NCBI GenBank assembly: GCA_031216445.1
Contig: CM062205.1
Location: 17,197,001-17,261,000 of the forward strand
DNA: 64,000 bases
Source: Lateolabrax maculatus
Taxonomy: Eukaryota > Chordata > Actinopteri > Acropomatiformes > Lateolabracidae
Direction of reading: 5' to 3'
Shown: piece after piece, positions 11,961-17,900 of the stretch
How the letters are laid out: every line of letters starts with the position of its first letter
Position numbering within the stretch: the stretch's first letter is position 1
Position numbers and translations under genes: made by a program
Notes under the pieces: generated by a model
What the model saw: only the letters and a program-made list of their open reading frames with translations
Databases searched by the model: none
What the model was told of the DNA's origin: nothing

Positions 11961-14900
11961 ACTTCTTCTTTACCTGGCTTTGGTGGGGAAGTTCTGACTG
12001 AGGTCTTTCATGACGTTGAGGGCATCAACAGCGGGAGCAGCAAGAATGCGAGCAGCTGTCTGGAAACTCAGATCTATAAAAGAAAAAAGGTGGGTGGATG
12101 CGTAGGTAGGCAAAGAGGGCAAAAAATGGTTAAAAGATGATTGGACAAAAGCAGAAAGGAGACGAGGAAACACACAAGAGGGTACAGAGAAAGAAAAACA
12201 CAGAAAGAGACAGTATGAGCAACTGGCAGAGTCTGTACCCTTAAAGAGTGAACGCTTGAAGGCTCACATTTCTGAAAAATAAAGTTTAAAAGAAATAAAG
12301 AACAAGAGGTGCTTGAACAGCTGAATGTTACTGCAATGACCTTTAGAGTCTACAGTCATGCTTGCAGCTCTGTGAGGCTACATGCTTATATCAGCATGCT
12401 GACATACTCACAATGACAATGCTAACATGTTAATATTCAGCAGGTGTGATGTTTGGTCCGTCCACGCTTATGGTATTTGCGGAAAGTTAAGTGCCTACTT
12501 GTGTGGAGTATTTCTGGTAACCTGCCGGAGTTCCCAAGTGCCCGTTGAGGTTGATCAGGGTGCACTGGGAAACTCTTAATTAATAAAAATGAGGCCCTCT
12601 CGAGGCTCGTGCAAATACGTGGCTCAGTTAAGCTCAGATCTTTGTTGGTTTTATTTGATTTCCACGTAACAAACAAATAACACATGAGTCTACAGTACAT
12701 AAGAGACTTAAAATATTATTATGAAGGTTTCATGTCTCATAACGTTTTTAAGGAATTAATATATCTTTCAAAATCAATGATAGGATATGATATTTATTAA
12801 TGTTGACATTGACAATGTCAGATTATTATACAATATTATTATTATCATCACTCTTATCATCAAAAGATTGTAAGCTCAAAATTACATGATAAGCATCTGT
12901 GGAGATTTTACCATAACGGTTTAGTGTTTGGACATAAATAATAATATTCAGGCTGAATCATGTAATAAAGTTCTTCATGTCTTCTAATTATTGTCCGTCA
13001 CAAAACCAGCTTATCGGCGCTTCACTGCCAACAACTAGACTGTTGTGAATTGTGGGATATACTTAGCTCTGAATACCGCTTCAAAGCTCTATTAGGAAAA
13101 GTGCGATCACATGCTCTTGAGCGCTCGAGACCACAAGTATGGGTATGGGGAAAAACCCGTTTACCATGTTCACCATCTTTGTTCAGTGAGCAATTTCATT
13201 CTGGACCTGAGTGGTGGATCTACCAACCGACTGACATTGTCATCCCTAGAGCCACGTTGCATGGCTAAAAAATTTACCAGTGAGGCTGACGTATTAATTA
13301 GCAAATGATTCCATGTTAACATGCTTGTCTTCACATCTGAGGCATTAATTAAAACTCAAAGCATCAAAAAAGGATTTTAGGCAGGATTAAAAAGATAGAC
13401 TCGAATATAGACATGTGTGTATGTGAAGCCATTCTTTAGAGGAGCAGAGAAGACACTGTATGAGAGTGTATAGAGCTTATAGGAGAGGAAGAGTCTAGTG
13501 AGGGTTATTTCAATGCAGTGAGCATCTTTGTAATGGTGTTGTAGCCTGTGTGATTATTAGCCCCTGGAGGTCTCTCTCTCTTTGTAAACAGGCTGAACTA
13601 ATGAGCCCCAGCAGGGTACAAGATAAAGACAGACGCCCACATGACAGTCCAATAGTCGAGCTCACCAACTCTCTCATCCCCTCACATCCTTTATTCACCA
13701 CAATCAAAGCAGCCTCATGCTTACAAGCTGACCACACCTAGTGGTAGAAATAAGACACTATTAATGCATGCAAGTGTTTTATAAAAACACCTACACCACA
13801 AAATGACATAAATATTGTTTGAGATATGCATGGGTGGACTGAAAAGTTGACACAATTCAAAAGCACACACGATTATGTCTGTGAAAGTTAAAATATGTAA
13901 TCCAATAGATGATGTAACCCTAATCAATAATGCTTTTATGCTGCAGCAGATAATGTTCTCATATCTTCAAGATGTTATGACTCAAATGTATTAAGAACAC
14001 ACTGATCGACCGCGGCCATTGATTACAGAACTGGACGGGTACATTTTCCGCAGCAAGTTTGATTCACTGATGAAATGATCTCACTGTTTAACAACAGAAG
14101 CCAATATTAATTTCAGTTAATTTATTTATGATCAATGCATAAGTAAAATAAATCAAACTACTGAAACAGCAGCATCGACAGCACATTTGCAACAAGAATG
14201 CAAATTCTCTCAGTGGAATTTTTGTTATCTTTCAATGCTGGGAATGGAAACGATTTTCATATTAAAAAAAAGGAAAATCAAAGCTTAACACATACAGTAA
14301 AGTCTTGCGATGCAGTTTTAGGGTTTCCTTCTATACATTTAATGGTGTCATGTTTTGCTCCTTTTAATTAGTTAGTTTTTTATCAAATTGTAAAGACCAA
14401 TAGACCTCTTTGGGTCAAGAAATAACTGTTTAAATTTTGATGGGGATGAAGATAAGGGATTTCTGCCATTATCTTTTGTCACCTGTAGCTATGAAACTAA
14501 TGCACACAGAGCTCAGTCCAGGTCCCCAGGGTCTATTTTAAGGATCATAAAATCGATTCCCTCACAATTTAAGCGACAGGAATAATGCCTGCAGGTGTTA
14601 ACAGTAAGCTGAGGATGTATTTAGCTTTGGTGCATGATCACAGGGCCTCAGTTTATTTTTGTTAGTCTGTCAAGATGTTGGCTCTGTCAGTTTTTATGTA
14701 TTTGTTTTACTCTGCTGCCAACAGTCTATTAAGTACAATAATTTGATGTAAACACATTTCTTACATGGACTGTTTGTATCTTCATATCATTTTACAGTAG
14801 GAAGTGGAAGAAATACAGAAAATATTCTGAATGAGGAAAGAGGAGAATGATTTGGAGAGACCCACCTTGCATTTGCCAGACTTTCAGAGGAGCCATTTCA

Positions 14901-17900
14901 TTGGTGCTTTCAACCAAATGTTTCCTCAACTCCTTTAACTGTTCTTTCAGCTCTGGGTAGAGGGTCCTGTTGAGAGAAGAGAGAGTAAGTGCATCTACCA
15001 GAGTGAGTTCTCATAGTCACTGATTGATTTGCTTATTTTCTAGGTTAGTTTAGAGATAAAGGGTTATGGTTGAAAAACTGTAGAGGAAAAGAAGAAGAAA
15101 AACACTTGGCTGGTGCGAGCATGGTGCAGTTCCTGGAGCTAATCCAAGCTTTGAATTTTTATTATGGGCTGACAAAGTCACTCACTTCAGTTTGCCAAAA
15201 AGGAATCCCTGGACCTCATCCACTGGATCATTCTCTCCGATCATTGTAGCATTCACATCCGCCCCTGAAATCACAATCAATTAACTAATTATTCACTTCA
15301 GGACTCCTGTGGGACTACACCATGGTGTGTGTGTATCAATAGTGCGTGTTCTTATGTGTATGCACCTTGGACTTGTGTGTCATCCTTTGCCTTGTACTCC
15401 TGGCTTTTGATGGCCAGCTCCACTCCATAACCAGAAAGGTAGACTTTCTTTCCACTAGGATTCTGGAGGGAAAGGAGAAAGTACTGTAAAAAAGATGAGA
15501 GGGAGAAGCCGCCCTTATCCCTACCATGGGTTCGTCAGATTCTAGGGCTTCCCCCTGATAGTCGACCAAATGCTAGTTGATAATGTTAGAAGAATCTTAG
15601 TCGAACACATTTTTATTGGTCTGTTGGTCCCCGAAAAAAAAAACTCCAACTCCATTTGGGAGCTGTGCCTTGTCAAAATTAAGTTAAAACCTATAAAGCT
15701 GGGCTGTATATAAAATGCTAGAGGGCTTTTAATTTGACACAACGGACACAGGAAGTAGCGACACTCACTCAGTCAGTCATGGACAGACATTAGTGTTTAC
15801 ACAGCCTATCAACTCTATCAGATTCCTTGACAGCAATCAAGCTGTCTAATTCATTTTATTGGAGCTGGACTGATGGCAAACTCAACAATGTTTCAAATCC
15901 AAACACAACAATCCATATCAACTAAACAAGCATAAAAAATGTTTGCCCTAGTGGCTTCTGTTGTAAAAGGCCTTATTAACTCATTTGTATTCATCCTCAT
16001 CTCTGTTGTAAAAAATGAATCTTGCAATGCAAACACATGTACTTGCTGCTACTTTGACAGTTTTAAGTACAGACAACCAGCTGTTGCTTGCTAAGTGCCA
16101 AAGACACTAACTGTACTCTGATTGGCACCGAAGTTTTGAAGTAATAAGAAAAGGCGTTAAGTGTTACAACCTCTCTGGTTCCCAGGACTTCTTGCCTAAC
16201 AGACAGATGGTGAGAATAATTTTGCATAATTACAAAGAAAAAACTTATCAACCGCATTAACATTTGAGGGAAGAAGCAATCCAAGTTCATCTTGACATGA
16301 TATATTGGAGAAGCACTTTTCATCCCAGGAGAAAGCGAGGAGCTTAATGAAACTGCAGTTTTTTTTAAAGATAAGGATAACTAAAGTGCTTTTTTTAATC
16401 AACATCCTGCTTCACGTTCCTACAGATACACACAGCATATACACTAGTGGGGGTACGCAGTACTACTGCAATCCGTGACAGCAGATGTTGATGGAGAGGA
16501 GAGTATCCAATCATCTCCCTAACTTGCACCTTAAAGAAACTTTGGGATATAACCTGACTTTAACCTTACTGGTCACAAAGAGGATGCTTAGAAATGGCTC
16601 AAAGCCACATAGAAACCCACAAGAAGTACAATACAATTGTATATCTACATACAATAGGTGCTGCTCAGGCCTCATCTGGGGTATGTGGGACTGTGTTAAA
16701 ATCAACTGGCACCTTTTTGTTGTGTTGGTATTTTTAAATCAACGTGCAAATAAAGAAATAGAGAAAACATATCCATATGCTAATCTAATGTGTGTGTGTG
16801 AATGTGTGGAGCTTTATTTATATCCTTCAGGCTCAAAAAATTATTTCATACTGTTAACTGTATGTAATATAAGCTCCTATTCATACGCAACACTGGTCCT
16901 TCAATACCTCTTCTACCACAATTAAATTCCATGCTGCTTGCACACACAGACCATGCACAGTAATATGACAAGTCTGGTAGTTTAGTAGATTAGGGCGTAG
17001 AAAAGGTATACCAGCAGAACAGCTATCACCATCAGTCTCATGGGAGGATGTTCAGCCAGGCTTTTATACCACATTTACACCTGGCATTTAAATATAATAT
17101 ATATCCAGATAATGGAATAACGCCTTTAAATGCCAAAGACATGCAGAACACATTGGGATCAGAAAGCAATTGGATCAGCCAAACAACATTTGGAGGTGCA
17201 CTGATCAGATCTCAGCCAGGTGTAAAAACAATCTGTGCAGCGTGCAACCACATTCTCAAGAAAGAAATCCGCCCAGCAAGTTGAAAGGTCACCTAACGCC
17301 GCTTCTTCCAGTTACCTTAAGCAAACCCGGCAAAATCTACTACTAGTAGCAGTAGCTATCCAGCAAGTTTTCCTGGCAAAAAGTGATGACATTTCAAATT
17401 TCTTGCAGTAGCTTAACGTTTCACAAAAATTCAAGGTTTAATGTATATATTCTGCCACCTGCTAGCTTCTAAATGCTTGTGAAACCTTGTACTCCTTATC
17501 CAGTTGTGTCATTACTGTGCAATGTATTACTGAATTCACCCTTTAAAGTTAAACTTGTGATAGAGTGTTAGAAACACCTACAGCCAGGTAATGGCGGAGC
17601 ACATAAGTCGCCAGGCCTTCGTGGACTTTGGATGATATGACTTGGTGAAGCCTCTGGAAATCAGGTTTCCCAAACTCGGCATACAGAATGACAACAGGAG
17701 CATCTGGATTGGATCCTGAGTATTTGTGATCACCTTTGAAAAGGTATGGCTTCGGCCTGAAAGAGAGACAGTGAGGTCAATTACAAGGGCAGTCTTTTAC
17801 TGGTTTATCATGTCTGAATTGTACCTGTCTTTATTTACCTCTCAGGTGCTGTTTTCAGCAGTGCTGCTAAAGTTTCTACATCACACGTCTTTTCTCCGTG

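Larger units (their letters stand above)
15463..17581 (-). other. uggt1 intron 6
   Basis: 2119-nt intron. It contains a short element with inverted ends at 17070-17230 and a repeat-like stretch at 15540-15760 built around TAGTCGA motifs. A 146-codon open frame at 16485-16925 has no recognisable features and is judged chance. Confidence 0.8.

Noticed and set aside
16485..16925. 146-codon open frame on the plus strand in uggt1 intron 6
   Set aside because: AT-rich, antisense to a gene intron, with no recognisable motifs.
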